A stretch of DNA of 64,000 nt, from positions 62,001-126,000 of the forward strand of contig JACCIX010001039.1 of assembly GCA_025506515.1 (NCBI GenBank). Direction: 5' to 3'. Made by a program: the position numbers and the translations under genes. Source of the DNA: Flaveria trinervia. Taxonomy: Eukaryota > Streptophyta > Magnoliopsida > Asterales > Asteraceae. This document shows, in pieces, positions 9,775-21,173 of the stretch; position 1 is the stretch's first letter, and each line of letters begins with the position of its first letter. The notes below the pieces were generated by a model. It saw only the letters and a program-made list of their open reading frames with translations. It did not search any database and was not told the origin of the DNA.

Positions 9775-12391
9775 TGTGACAACCCTAGATTAAGACATCT
9801 CATACACTGAGTTCATTCAAATATTTTGAGTCACATCTAGGTTATTATATATTTTTATACATGAACATATGCATGCTTTCATTTTTGATTACATAAGTAT
9901 ATTATTCACTTATATTATATATGTATACGTATGCATGGCTGCATGCATATATAAATTACGTGTGCATGTATTCATAAGCAACAATTCTTTGATATGAACC
10001 ATATATGATCAAGATACATCAACCAAACAACATCAAACAAACCAAAACACAACCCAACCAAACATCCTAAACATAAGTTAACATCAAAGAAACTTGACTT
10101 CAAACTAAACCTAAACAAATCCTCTACACCTAAACCTCAAACCAAAGAACCATTAGAGATCAAAAACCACCCGGTTGACAACCTTAAACACCCGGTTTAC
10201 ACCTTAAACACCCATTAACAATCTATGACTCAACACTCTCTTTGTGTAAACACCTAAACCTATCTTGCCACTAAGCTCAACCTCAACCCGCCACCTAGCC
10301 CCTAAGAACCGACTCACTAAACCTATAACCTCCACCTCACATCCTAAACACTAGACTTCATGATTACACCTCCACTATTTAAGAGGTCTCGATCGAAGGA
10401 ACCATGAGGAACATCAAAAACTCTCGGCCATTCTAACCTCCTTCATCCGAGCACCTTAATCGCACACCACCACCACAACTTCAAACTACTTCCTCAACCC
10501 TCTCAGTTACCGCCTCTCCAATACCATCATCCCCATTTTCGGACATCATCATAGCAACTATTATCACAAATTTTATACACCTCTCGGTTACAAGCACGCA
10601 ACATCCAAGTCTAAGCACCATCTCTCGAAAGACTATCAAGAACATCAAAACCAGCAAGCTTAGATCATCCTCGTCTTCTTTTCACATTTTCCTTTTGTCA
10701 AACATTAAGGTTCTAACTCTAACACCCTACTTGATTAAGATTACAAAAGCAAAACATGTGTTTAAATAAACACATGTGACTAACCCTTTTGATTTAACAC
10801 TCAAAATTTTGTTTAAACATCAAACTTGTTTTTCAGACAAAAAGGAAGATTTTAAGAATCTGGAAACATGAAAACAAAACTTAAAAATCAAGTTTTAGCA
10901 AGAAATTATCAACAAAAGGGTTGAAAACCTAGTTGTAATTTGTTAAAATCAGTTCTGCATATTAATGACTATAATATGGGAACAAACATTGAAAATATGT
11001 TAAGAATAGTGAGAAATATAATTCTGTAAATTTTGATGTTACTTCCATAAGTAAATTAATTTATATAAATTCTTTAAGTATTTAAAAGGAAAAATTGTAT
11101 CAGAGAACCGATCTTAGTAAATATATGGAAAAATTATATACTGATTATTAAGAATCATAGAATCAACTGGAAAAATCTCGTGACCTAATTCAAAGTATTA
11201 TCTGAAATATGAATTTCTACATGTTCTGCAGTTGGAAAATCAAAATAAATACTTAAATAGCATAATAAAATCTGAGAAAATCATGAATAATTGATAAATC
11301 CAAAAATGCAGAATGTATAAATTTAATAATTTTTGGACCTATATAGCTATTTTTGTGAAAAATTGGGATTATTGTAAAACTTACAGAAACTAATCTGTTA
11401 TGTGTTAGACTTTGATAAATTTATAAGAAGTTATAACTCCTATGATGAACCTTCTGTAAAATTTTGGGAATTTATGGACTACATAAACTATTTTTGACAA
11501 TTTATGATGAATTTATAACAATTATAGAAAATAATCTGTAAATTTCTTGGAAACAAGAAAATTGATGTGATATTCCAGATTATTAAATCTATTTGTTATA
11601 AAAATTTCAAAATTAATTAAGGTACTGAAAATTTTGAAGAAAATAGTTATGTTTTCTAAACTATAAAATTCTTTTGTTTATAGGTTACCATTTGGAGTAA
11701 AGGTGAGTTTCATGGCCCATTTTGTTTTTATTAAGTTTTGGGGAAAAAGCATACTAATTTATGAATTGATGCATTATTACTGAAATTTATGTTACAACCA
11801 TTAGTTCGGATGTGGAACCGTTAGATAACATTGGTAGCGCTACTTAAGAGATATCTCCTGCATTAACAGAATGAGTGTTATAATGCTATGTTACCTGATT
11901 TATGAGAATATGATATGACAGATATGAATGATCTGATTGCTATGTAAGGTTTGGTTGTATATATATATGCATCAATATTATCTGTTTAATAAACCTGTGA
12001 AGCTCACCAACTTTGTGTTGACTATTTTTGGTATGCTTTTTCAGGAATTCATCATGACTAACAACCTAACGTTCTCCTTTGATGTTTTTAATGGCTGGGG
12101 TGAAGTTGTAGGAAAAGTTTGTGTGAACTTAACTGTGAACCTGTATGACTTCAGTGTGTCGGTGGATGCTCACTTCCATCGTCTCTGAAGATGTAGCTGT
12201 TAAAACTTTATGATGTAATAGGATTATGTAATTTCAAATTTTGACTATTATGATTTTATGTAATCCTAACCTTATATATTATGTTATGAAATATGTATGA
12301 TTATGTGTTGTCTGTTAATTAGTATTTGACAATAAGTTCTGAACAATCAAATCACTCCCTAAGTATTTTACGCTTCCGCCGGGATGTGACA
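9775..12391 (+). repeat. G1 3' LTR
   Basis: A 2617-bp copy of 1746-4369. Differences include several one-base length changes in short homopolymers. It contains its own TATA-like box (10376), donor-like site (11703) and acceptor-like site (12044). Confidence 0.95.
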
Positions 12392-12396
12392 TAGCC
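12392..12396. repeat. Target site duplication TAGCC (right of G1)
   Basis: Matches 1741-1745. Confidence 0.9.
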
Positions 12397-13104
12397 GCTG
12401 GCTGTCCACGTTAGATTCAATCGAAAAAGCTAGAGACGATGGATTTGAAAAAGCTATGATTGCAGCCAAAGAAATTGCATTAGAGATGAATGTAGAACCT
12501 ACTTTTTATGAAAAACGTATTATTTGTAGAAATAAAAATTTTGATGAAAATGCTCATAATGAAACTTTGAAAACATCTGTTGAAAGTTTTAGGACCGATT
12601 ACTTCAGGCTAGTTCTTCACTTAAAAGTAGATTTAAACAATTTAAAAAGTTTGAAAGTACTTTTGGTTTCATGTTTACCACTAAAAAATTAAAATCTATG
12701 AATGAAGAAATTTTTAAAGAGAAGTGTATTAACTTGAAAATGTTTTAAAACGTAATGATAGTATAGATATTAAAGGTTTAGATTTATTTCAAGAACTAAA
12801 AATGTTAAGAGAGATTGTTTTTTTAGAATCAGACACACTTAAAAATATACTAAATTATATTAAAATGTAATTCTTTTCCAAATGCATATATTGCCTATAG
12901 AATTTTGTTAACTATTCTTGTAACTGTTGCTTCCGCGAAACGAAGATTTTCCAAATTAAAGCTTATAAAAGAATTACTAGGATCAACAATGTCACAAGAA
13001 ATATTGAACGGTTTAACTACTTTGGCTATTGAAAAAGAATTTCTAGAAGGATTTGATTATTAATATTTCATTAATGAATTTGCATCATATAATGCTAGAA
13101 AGTA
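12397..13104 (+). pseudogene. hAT-type transposase fragment (TTF/MYM-type zinc-finger transposase family), dead
   Basis: Residues from three frames read as the C-terminal third of a domesticated-like hAT transposase. An RWLSTLDSIEKARDDGF stretch spans the G1 junction and recalls the TRW region of the family. Then come FDENAHNE and FRTDYF (about 12538-12605), a frame change near 12635, and the hAT dimerisation segment FPNAYIAYRI...SAKRRFSKLKLIKELLGS...MSQEILNGL (about 12868-13020), followed by EKEFLEGFDY and NEFASYNARK. Stops at several points make it a pseudogene. The N-terminal zinc finger is absent. Confidence 0.75.
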
Positions 13105-13634
13105 AATTTCATGTAAACATCTATACATAATACATACACAATACATAATTAAATTATTTGTTTAACTCCACCAAACATTTTTTCTAATTTGACTGGGGCC
13201 TCAAAAAATGTTGGGACAGTGCGCGCACACACACATATATGTGTGTGTATATATTCTTTTAATTGAGAAAACATATATTAATGTTGTTGAAAACAGAATT
13301 TGAACAATAATTGCAGCGTCACCTACGTTAGCTTAAAATTGCAATGTTATCATCAAAATAAAATTATCTCACCAATTTTGGTCAACAAGATTTCTAGAAA
13401 TGTATTTTGAATATCCAAGTAAAATAATTAAGTAGATGGTAAGACATGACGAGAAGAAACATATCAGTCTATGGTCGAACTTTTGGACATAATACAATAA
13501 CCTCAAATTAGCACCTAATTTAAATATCAAACAGTTTGGATCATTGTTTCTATTTACAAACATGTGAAAGGTTCTAGTTGTTGGTTTCTAGTTACAAAAT
13601 CATTATAACAAAGATTAACGTATAGATCAGGTGA
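13105..13634. other. Non-coding spacer with a dinucleotide tract
   Basis: Holds an alternating (CA)/(TG) tract at about 13221-13255. From about 13480 it holds sequence that recurs downstream of SAUR-2 (15180-15344) and SAUR-3 (51900-52032), so this part belongs to the duplicated SAUR unit as 3' flank. Confidence 0.6.
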
Positions 13635-13931
13635 TCATAATGCACCAAAACGAGAAACAAGATCAGCAAATATGTCTTCACTACATGGAATGGTGAGGCC
13701 ACCCATTGGATGATTGTACCCGAACTCTTCCTCCGCCACATGTAGTAATTCTTGAAATGTTGGTTGATTTAAGAGTGATGCAGGAACCACCAATCGTCTT
13801 TTCTCTTCTTCTCCAACATAACAACAAAATAGCCTTTTGGGACATCCGTGATGTTGATGTGCTCCTTCCATTTGAATATGATCGTTTAAGATTTGTTTTG
13901 GTCGAATGATCCGAGGCAAAGACATGGCCAT
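13635..13931 (-). CDS. SAUR-1: small auxin-up RNA family protein, core motif out of frame
   Basis: 98 residues, the usual SAUR length. SAUR proteins act in auxin-driven cell expansion, mainly by inhibiting PP2C.D phosphatases (family knowledge). The start MAMSLPRIIRPKQIL and the C-terminus FGYNHPMGGLTIPCSEDIFADLVSRF are typical. The middle is not: the expected PKG(H/Y)F core reads as CPKRLFCC here, because the core DVPKGYFVV lies in the next frame. Alignment to SAUR-2 suggests about three small indels that cancel out. The gene is therefore either a damaged but open frame or a victim of base-call errors. Introns are absent, as in the family. Confidence 0.82.
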   Translation of the reverse strand: MAMSLPRIIRPKQILNDHIQMEGAHQHHGCPKRLFCCYVGEEEKRRLVVPASLLNQPTFQELLHVAEEEFGYNHPMGGLTIPCSEDIFADLVSRFGAL

Positions 13932-14248
13932 TTTGGAGAGGGTATAGTCAATCTTTTAGCTAAAATAAGGCTGATAGAGAAGGTTAATACCGGTGAAAGA
14001 TTTTGTGAAGTATTTTGAGGGAAGTTGTGGCTGATTTACGCATATTAGCAGGTATTTATAACAAGGAGTTGTATAATAGACAATAACGGATGATGGAAAA
14101 TAAATATCACATGGATTTGTCTACATACCCTCCAAAGAAACCAATAGATTTTAAAAAATGGCATTAATGATCAAGAACCAGTTCTGGCAACAATATATAA
14201 TGTAAAAACACCAAACCCCTCATAATGGTCTTGGTGTTAGATGGCAAG

Positions 14249-14562
14249 GTTTGTATAAGTAGGACATTTTATGTTACCATCAAATCACATGGTATTGTCT
14301 TCATATTTTTAAAACTTAAGAAATTTTGGCATTTATGACCAAGAACGAGTGGTTAAGATCGAATACATACATACATACACACACACACACATATATATAT
14401 ATATTATATGTGTGTGTGTATATGTATATGTATATGTATATTATATTTATATATATAATCAAACACCCAATCCCTCAGCATGCTTATCTTGATGTTTGAG
14501 GCCAAAGTTTGTATATGTAGGCCATTCTGCATTACCACCAAATCACATGGGATTGTCTTGAT
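14249..14562 (-). repeat. Pair of direct repeats upstream of SAUR-1
   Basis: Two copies (about 14249-14302 and 14506-14562) of a roughly 55-bp box containing GTTTGTATATGTAGGACATT and CCAAATCACATGG. The same pair lies at a similar distance upstream of SAUR-2 (22621-22674 and 22792-22846). Confidence 0.75.
14362..14457. repeat. Compound microsatellite (TACA/CA/TA/TG)
   Basis: Alternating purine-pyrimidine tract between the two upstream boxes of SAUR-1. Its length accounts for most of the wider spacing of those boxes compared with SAUR-2. Confidence 0.9.
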
Positions 14563-15383
14563 GCTTGACGTATATGTGTGTGGTGTAAAGTGACCCATTG
14601 ATATGACCGAGACATAACATTTCAATTGGACTATATTGTTAACCGAGGCAGACCGACATCTCCTATGAGAACAAAAATTATATAATTTATGCATTCATCA
14701 TTAGTTACTTGAAAACATTTCATTTTTTTAAAACAAGGAAAACAAGGTTCAAGGAACTCCAACTCTCTTGGAAGGCCACCTATCGAATTTATAAATTCTT
14801 TCTTATATGTATCATTAGATTTGTCTATATTTATCCATTGAAAACTTTTAATCACATGTAGAACTTCCTGTTGAGATTAATTCAAAGGGGAGTTAACCTT
14901 GAAAGAAGCTGCTAGCTGATTGTTCGATGTATGGGTGAGTCAATAGTTTTAACGGGTTTTTCGGTTCGGTTCAGAGTAATAAGGGTGGTCAGGACTTACC
15001 ATTTTTCTGTTAGAGTTGATTGAGTCTTTATTTCCATTATCAGTTCTCCACTATTTAAGCAGATTTTTTGCATTCAATGAAACTAAACTCTTTCTAGGTC
15101 AATTGTTACCATGAATTAGTCTAGGACAGTTCTTTGTTAGAATTTATGTGAACAACAAAGGAAGAAGATGAGATATTTTCCATTAAGCCTTTTGGTTACA
15201 AGAGTCATTAGAGTACAATAAACACAAAATAGACCCTAATTTAAATTTCTCATAGTTCGAAAGTGCTCTATTTACTAACATGTGAAGGCCCTAAGTTAGT
15301 TGTGCTTTACAAAACTGTTATAAAAAAGTTAAACTATGGAGCAATCATAGTGCACCCCAACGAGAAGCAAGATCAGCAAATAC

Positions 15384-16248
15384 TATAGGAACCGTTCATA
15401 TAAAATAAAAAGTCAAACAATTTTATTATGTACTCAATACAAATGAACATAAAGAAATGATTATGTATCACTTTTACAATGGTAATTTTACAGAAATAGA
15501 AGAAACAGAAATGTAAAAGCTGAGGATCGTGTTCAACACGGGGCCCTTAAAACAAATTCCGAGCCTCCCAAGAGAACTCAGTTTGTTTCCCAGGGTACAA
15601 CAGCCGAAGCAGTTTGTACTGCCAGATTGATCTAGAACCCGAAGTTGTTTGTAGAAGAGAATCCAGAGAGATAGAGAACCTTTTTGCTGCAGGTTTTGAG
15701 ATGTGTGTTGGTGTGTCTTCATACTGAGGCACCCTCAGTATTTATATTGGATTCGAACCATAACAGTCACCCAGCCATTAATCCGAATTTGTAACCGCTC
15801 ATTTAATCCGTCATTAACAGTCGTCGGTTACGTGTAACGGAAGCTGTTACAAGTCATGGCTTTGACCGCGCACCAAGTCTGTCGCACCTGACCAGACCCT
15901 CGAACCAACCTTCAAAAATCTAAGGCGGCTCTCGGCGATGCGAGTGTGCGAAGTGCAAAGTGCGCCATCAAAGCGCCACATTGCGCCCACATGCCCCCGC
16001 CGGCGTGTTGCGAGTTGCGAGTTAAGGGTGCTTCGCACCCTTCGCGAATCCACTTAGTGTGAAATCTTAGGAAACAATATAGACAAGAGGTTATAGAATA
16101 TAAACCATTTTATATTCTCTCTTTCCTCTAATGTGGGACACAATTTCCCACACTATTAATTCCTAATATCACATTAATTTTCATTCAACACTATAATTTA
16201 TTGACTAAATATTAATAACCATATTATATTATCAATAAATTTCCAACA
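15384..16248 (-). repeat. Copia 3' LTR
   Basis: 865 bp. The TATA-like box TATAAATA (minus, 15739-15746) is followed at once by ACTGAGG/GTG/CCTCAGT (15723-15739), a perfect 7-bp stem near the likely transcript start. Confidence 0.93.
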
Positions 16249-16260
16249 ATCCCCCACATG
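16249..16260 (-). other. Copia polypurine tract
   Basis: On the minus strand CATGTGGGGGAT directly precedes the 3' LTR start TGTTGGAAAT. Confidence 0.8.
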
Positions 16261-16885
16261 AATGGAAATCAATTCTCAAAAAATTCAGCAGTCAAGTGTT
16301 GCAGGATAGGTAGGTCTTCCCTTTGAACCTTCTTTTGTGATGTATACTTAGTCTCCTAGTGGTGTGTAGACACGATGTCTTTGAACATACCCTGTTTTAT
16401 GTAGACGACAATATACATTCACACAACACTCTTCCTGGTTGATCAACCCCTCATTGTCGTGTCCGTTAATGGTCATGGAACACTTTCCTGGTTCTGTGAG
16501 AGCTCTAGGATTGGCGCCTCCCCACAAATCCATTTGAAGCGACCCCACTTCTCTCTAACATAGGTGATTTGATGAATCATTAAAAGCATCATAGTTATAT
16601 TGATTCTCACGAATCATCTAACCTTAATATGCTTAACCTCACTTTGGTCATGTTCGGGGTACTCCCCCAGAGTGAATGGACTAGGAAGATCGTCACTCCC
16701 TTTAGGTTTTAGGGTACTCCCCTATAGTGACTCCGTTGGTCATGATTAAGTTGTCCTATTGAACCTAGATCTTGGGATCTCCGGTCAACTAGGTTAGGTT
16801 TCCCTCATATTCTCCTTTTTTTTCACGGGCTTTAGTCCCATTCCTCTTGACAACTTATAAACTATTTATGTGCTTAAGCCTTTTG
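16261..16885 (-). other. Copia 3' untranslated region
   Basis: No coding potential beyond chance frames. Contains short GGTACTCCC(C) repeats (about 16657-16730). Confidence 0.6.
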
Positions 16886-18389
16886 TTAACGGGTCTGCAA
16901 TATTATCTTTTGACTTGACATGGTCATTATGATAACACCCGTTGATATTAGTTGTCGTATTGTATTATGTCTACGCCTGATGTGCCTTGATTTGCCATTG
17001 TACATTGAGGTTCTGGCTCTACCAATTGCCGACTCACTATCACAATGTATGCAAATAGCCGATAACGGCTTTGGCCATCTTGGAATGTCTTCCACAATTG
17101 ACGTAGCCATTCAGCCTCTTCTCCGGCTTTATCCAAAGCGATAAATTCCGATTCCATTGTGGATCTAGCTATAACAGTTTGCTTGGATGATGTCCAAGAT
17201 ATTGCTGCTCCACCAAGTAAGAACACATACCCACTTGTTGATTTGGAATCTTTTATATCCGATATCCAGTTTGCATCAGTATACCCTTCAATCACAGCTG
17301 GATGACGGGTATAATGCAATCCATAGTCTCTTGTGTATCTTATGTATCTAAGTACCCTCGTTATACTCTTCCAATGTTCTGAGCTTGGATTACTAGTATA
17401 TCTGCTTAGCCTACTCACCGCGTATGCTAAGTCGGGTCTAGTACATGTCATTAGATACATTAGACTACCAATGATTCTTGAATACTCTAACTGAGCAACA
17501 CCCTCACCTCTATTTTTCTTTAGATGTGGGTGGTATCAACGGAGAACGTACTACACGCGTGTCTCCCGAGTTGAATTTTTCAAGAATTTTATCCACATAA
17601 TGTGCTTGACTTAACACAAGACCATCTGGGTTCGAATTTTTCACTCCTAAAATTACATCCGCTAAACCCATGTCTTTCATATCAAATCTTCCTTTCAACA
17701 TGTCCTTAGTAGATCTTATTATTTTATCATTACTCCCAATGATAAGCATATCATCTACATAAAGACATAAAATCACATAACCTCCTGGTGTATCTTTCAC
17801 ATATACACATTTGTCACACTCATTATTTTGAAACCGTTGTCAATCATGACACGATCAAACTTTTGGTGCCACTGTTTTGGAGCTTGTTTTAAGCCATACA
17901 ATGACTTGACCAATTTACATACTTTACCCTCTTGACCATGGGCAGAGAAACCCTCAGGTTGCTCCATGTAAATCTCTTCTTCTAAATCGCCATTTAGAAA
18001 TGCGGTTTTGACATCCATTTGGTGTACTTCTAAATTTCTTAATGCCGCAATAGAAAGAACCATTCGTATGGAGGTTATGCGAGTGACAGGTGAGTAAGTA
18101 TCAAAGTAGTCTAGACCTTCCTTTTGTCTAAAACTTTGACTACTAGCCTTGCTTTGTATTTATCAATACTTCCATCGGCTTTCATCTTCTTTTTGAATAT
18201 CCAACGATATCCAAGCGGTTTACAACCAGGAGGAAGATCTACTAGCTCCCAAGTATGGTTGTGAAGAATTGAATCAATTTCATTCTTGATTGCTTCTTTC
18301 CATTGGGGTCCTTCCGAAGAAGATACCGCTTCACGATAGGTATTAGGCTCCCCTCAATCATATAACTTACGAAGTCTGGACCAAAGGAT
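16886..18389 (-). pseudogene. Copia reverse transcriptase and RNase H, frameshifted
   Basis: Pieces on the minus strand run from about 18389 down. The start of reverse transcriptase around 18300-18100 is in several frames. Then VHQMDVKTAFLNGDLEEEIYM and SLYGLKQAPKQW (17797-18063), and LCLYVDDMLIIGS (17510-17800), the copia YVDD active site. RNase H follows as TCTRPDLAYAVSRL, YTDANWISD and STMESEFIALDKAGEEAEWL (16948-17460), with its C-terminus (MYNGKSRHIRRRHNTIRQL) out of frame at 16890-17010. Catalytic residues are visible but no single frame spans the domain. Confidence 0.88.
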
Positions 18390-19860
18390 TTCTCAACCCG
18401 TGCCCTTTTACTTCGTCTAATTCTCCCTCTTCTACCTCAGGTCGTTCATGTTGACTATCATGAACTATGTCATCAATTTGTGTTGATGAACTTGCACTTC
18501 CATCATCAAACCGCGATGATGTAGATGCATGTGTTTGTCCTCGCATTGGAAACACACATTTTCAAAATATGAAGCATTCCCCGGCCTTATCTCCATCATA
18601 GTGTTCTTTTGTACATCGGGATTCTTGGACTCGTGTACAAGAAATCGATGTGCATTACTGTTTTGAGCATATCCAATGAATATGCAATCAACAGTTTTGG
18701 GTCCTATTTTTTGAGCTTTAGGCGGTGGTACAATTACCTTAGCTAGGCACCCCCACACTTTGAGATACTTATATGATGGTTTTCTACCCATCCATAACTC
18801 GTAAGGGGTTACATCCCTTTTCTTTGGTGGTATTTTATTTAAAAGATAATTTGCCGAGAGGATAGCTTCCCCCCACATGTCATGGCTCATCCCAGAGCTT
18901 ATCAACATGGCATTCATCATCTCCTTTAAAGTACGGTTTTTTCGTTCCGCAATGCCATTTGATTGTGGTGAGTAAGGTGCCGTACATTCATGTATTATAC
19001 CCTTTTGCACATAAATCGACGAACGGTGCAACATATTCACCACTCTATCGCTTCGCACACTTTAATTTTCTTGTTTAGTTGATTCTCAACTTCGTTTTTA
19101 TACAAGATAAATTTGTTGATTGCCTCATCCTTACTTTTAAGTAAGTATACATAACAATATCTAGTGCAATCATCAATAAAAGTGATGAAATATTTGTTGC
19201 CACCTCTTGTTGGGTGTACTTTTAAATCACATATGTCGGTGTGAATTAAACCAAGGGTTTCGGTTATTCTTTCAACCGGTTTAAATGATGATCTTGTAAG
19301 TTTTGCTTCAACGCATGTTTCACATTTAGAGTTTGTGTCAATATGGAATGTAGGTATGCATTTTAAATTTATTAAACGACGAATAGAATTATAATTTACA
19401 TGTCCTAGTCTACCATGCCAAACATTTGAAGACTCAAGCATATAAATAGAAATAGTAGTCTTATTCATTTCACTTTTAATAATGGTTACATTCATCTTAA
19501 ACATACCATTAAGGGCATAACCCTTCCCCACATACATTCCACGTTTAGTAAGGACAAACTTGTCCGACTCAAACACTAAACGAAAACCAAACTTATTAAG
19601 CAACCATCCCGAAACAAGATTCTTCCGAATCTCCGGGACATATAAGGTGTTGCTCAGTGTGAGTTCCTTCCCGGAAGTCATCTTCAAGATCACATTTCCT
19701 TTGCCTTTGATGTCGGTCGTAGCTTTGTTACCCATGTAAAGCTTTTCATCACCCTTAACCTCTTTAAAAGTGCTAAAGAGGGTCTTGTCACCACACACAT
19801 GATGGGTAGCTCCCGTATCAATGAACCATCCATGTGGATATCTCCCACGAGGTTGACTTC
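18390..19860 (-). pseudogene. Copia protease and integrase, frameshifted
   Basis: The protease active site FIDTGATHHVCG lies at about 19793-19830 in the frame of the 19037-19798 segment. Integrase follows: the zinc-binding end VWHGRLGHVN...CETCVEAKL, the first Asp in LIHTDICDL, ITFIDDCTRYCYVYLL, then a shift near 19050 where the RSDRGGEY motif is read partly out of frame, and SNGIAERKNRTLKEMMNAM (18465-19058) with the catalytic Glu. The remaining part to about 18390 is the linker to reverse transcriptase. Confidence 0.88.
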
Positions 19861-20818
19861 TTCCACCATTGCCGATAGCTCGGTGATCATTGCCACTAAC
19901 GGTTCACCATCTTCATCCATCATATGCGCACGCTCACGCTTTGGTTGCTTACATTGATTAGCACGGTGCCCCGTCTCATTACAATTGTAGCAAATACCTT
20001 GGAAAGGAGGAGGTGGAGGTTTCTTTTTCACAACTCCTTTCTTTGGTCCAAGGTTCACCTTTGGTTTCCCAATTGGCTTTTTCCCTTTACCTTTATAACC
20101 CCTTGACGATTGTCCATGTTCAACCACATTTGCCTTTGCCATTGGTTCCACACGGTTGCCTTTTTGAGCCATTTTGTTGTCTTCTTCAATTCGAAGACGA
20201 ACAATAAGTTCATCCACAGTCATCTCCTTTTGTTTAAGCTTAAGATAATTCTTAAACTCTATCCAACTTGGAGGCAACTTTTCAATCATGGCTGCAACTT
20301 GGAAGGTGTCATTGAGAGGCATCCCCTCAGCATGAATTTCATGAAGTATAACTTGTAACTCTTGAATTTGGCTAATCACAGTCTTGTCATCAACCATTTT
20401 AAAATTCAAGAACCGAGCCACAATGAATTTCTTGCTACCTGCATCCTCGGTTTTATACTTCTTGTCTAAAGACTCCCATAGTTCTTTGGCAGTCTTTATG
20501 TTGCAATACACGTTATACAATGAATCACAAAGACCATTCAAAACGTAGTTGCGACAAAGAAATTCCGAATGCTTCCAAGCATCAATGGCACTCAAGGCTT
20601 GAGCATCATCCCCTTCTTTAGGTAGAGGAGTAGTTTTTTCCAAGAACTGTGCTAAGTTCAAGGTGGTCAAATAGAAGAACATCTTCTGTTGCCATCTTTT
20701 GAAGTGGACACCGTAAACTTTTTGGGTTTTTCCGCATGGTTCGCCACAGTGGTCGCTCCCACCGTGGTTGCAGCTAAAGGGGCAGATATAAAGAAGAACT
20801 CATTGCACTAGAAGACAT
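19861..20818 (-). pseudogene. Copia gag
   Basis: The start at 20818 (MSSSAMSS) is followed by an early frame change before the long frame that begins at 20682. The body is a typical copia gag: FFYLTTLNLAQFLEK, WKHSEFLCRNYVLNGL, YNVYCNIKTAKELWESL and LPPSWIEFKNYLK, then a Lys/Pro-rich linker and one CCHC knuckle CYNCNETGHRANQC at about 19950-19995. The frame is lost near 19860, just before protease. Confidence 0.88.
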
Positions 20819-21173
20819 GTTGTTTGCTGTTTTACAAAACAGCTTAAGTTAGAACAATTTTCAACAAATTAGAAAAAAAAAAAAACAACGAAAATTGAAA
20901 AGGTTTCAAACTATTTTCACAGTTCTATAAAATCCAACAAGAGATGTTCTAAGTCCAACTTTGAAGATCACTCGTGAATAATAAAATGAAAACAGTTATT
21001 ACCACAACTAAGAAAAAAATATATATAAACTATTTTCAGAATTCTATAGAACTCAACGAGAGATGTTCTAAGTCCAACTTTGAAGATCACTCGTGAATAA
21101 GAAAACGAAAATAATTTAAAAAAAAATAACCCTTTTTTATTTATTTAATTTTTTTTTGAATTTGTTTTAAGTT
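20819..21173 (-). other. Copia leader with a tandem duplication
   Basis: Two copies of an approximately 80-bp segment (about 20908-20990 and 21027-21110) share TTCTATA and GAGATGTTCTAAGTCCAACT. Poly-A/T runs flank them. I find no clear tRNA primer site next to the LTR. Confidence 0.7.

Larger units (their letters stand above)
1746..12391 (+). mobile_element. G1: complete Ty3/gypsy LTR retrotransposon with long LTRs
   Basis: LTRs at 1746-4369 and 9775-12391 both begin TGTGACAACC and end GATGTGACA. The 5-bp target duplication TAGCC is perfect (1741-1745 and 12392-12396). The primer site matches the initiator Met tRNA, and a polypurine tract precedes the 3' LTR. Internal order is extra ORF, gag, protease, reverse transcriptase, RNase H, integrase with chromodomain-like end. 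That order plus the long LTRs suggests a chromovirus of the Tekay/Del type (inference). By eye the LTRs differ by about 20-25 substitutions and a dozen small indels over 2.6 kb, so insertion was recent. The coding region has about six frameshifts, so as assembled it is not autonomous. Confidence 0.95.
13932..15344. other. SAUR-1 upstream region and SAUR-2 3' flank
   Basis: No gene. It carries the repeated upstream boxes listed separately, a microsatellite, and a stretch (about 14880-15125) that recurs upstream of SAUR-2 (about 23200-23440), which defines a tandem duplication unit of about 1.6 kb. Near 15045-15090 a TATTTAAGCAG and AT-rich stretch looks like an old LTR end, but I cannot confirm it. 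Confidence 0.55.

Noticed and set aside
13706..13909. Plus-strand frame opposite SAUR-1
   Set aside because: Antisense shadow; the minus strand has the recognisable SAUR protein.
19924..20358. Plus-strand frames opposite copia gag
   Set aside because: Shadows of the minus-strand gag with its CCHC knuckle.
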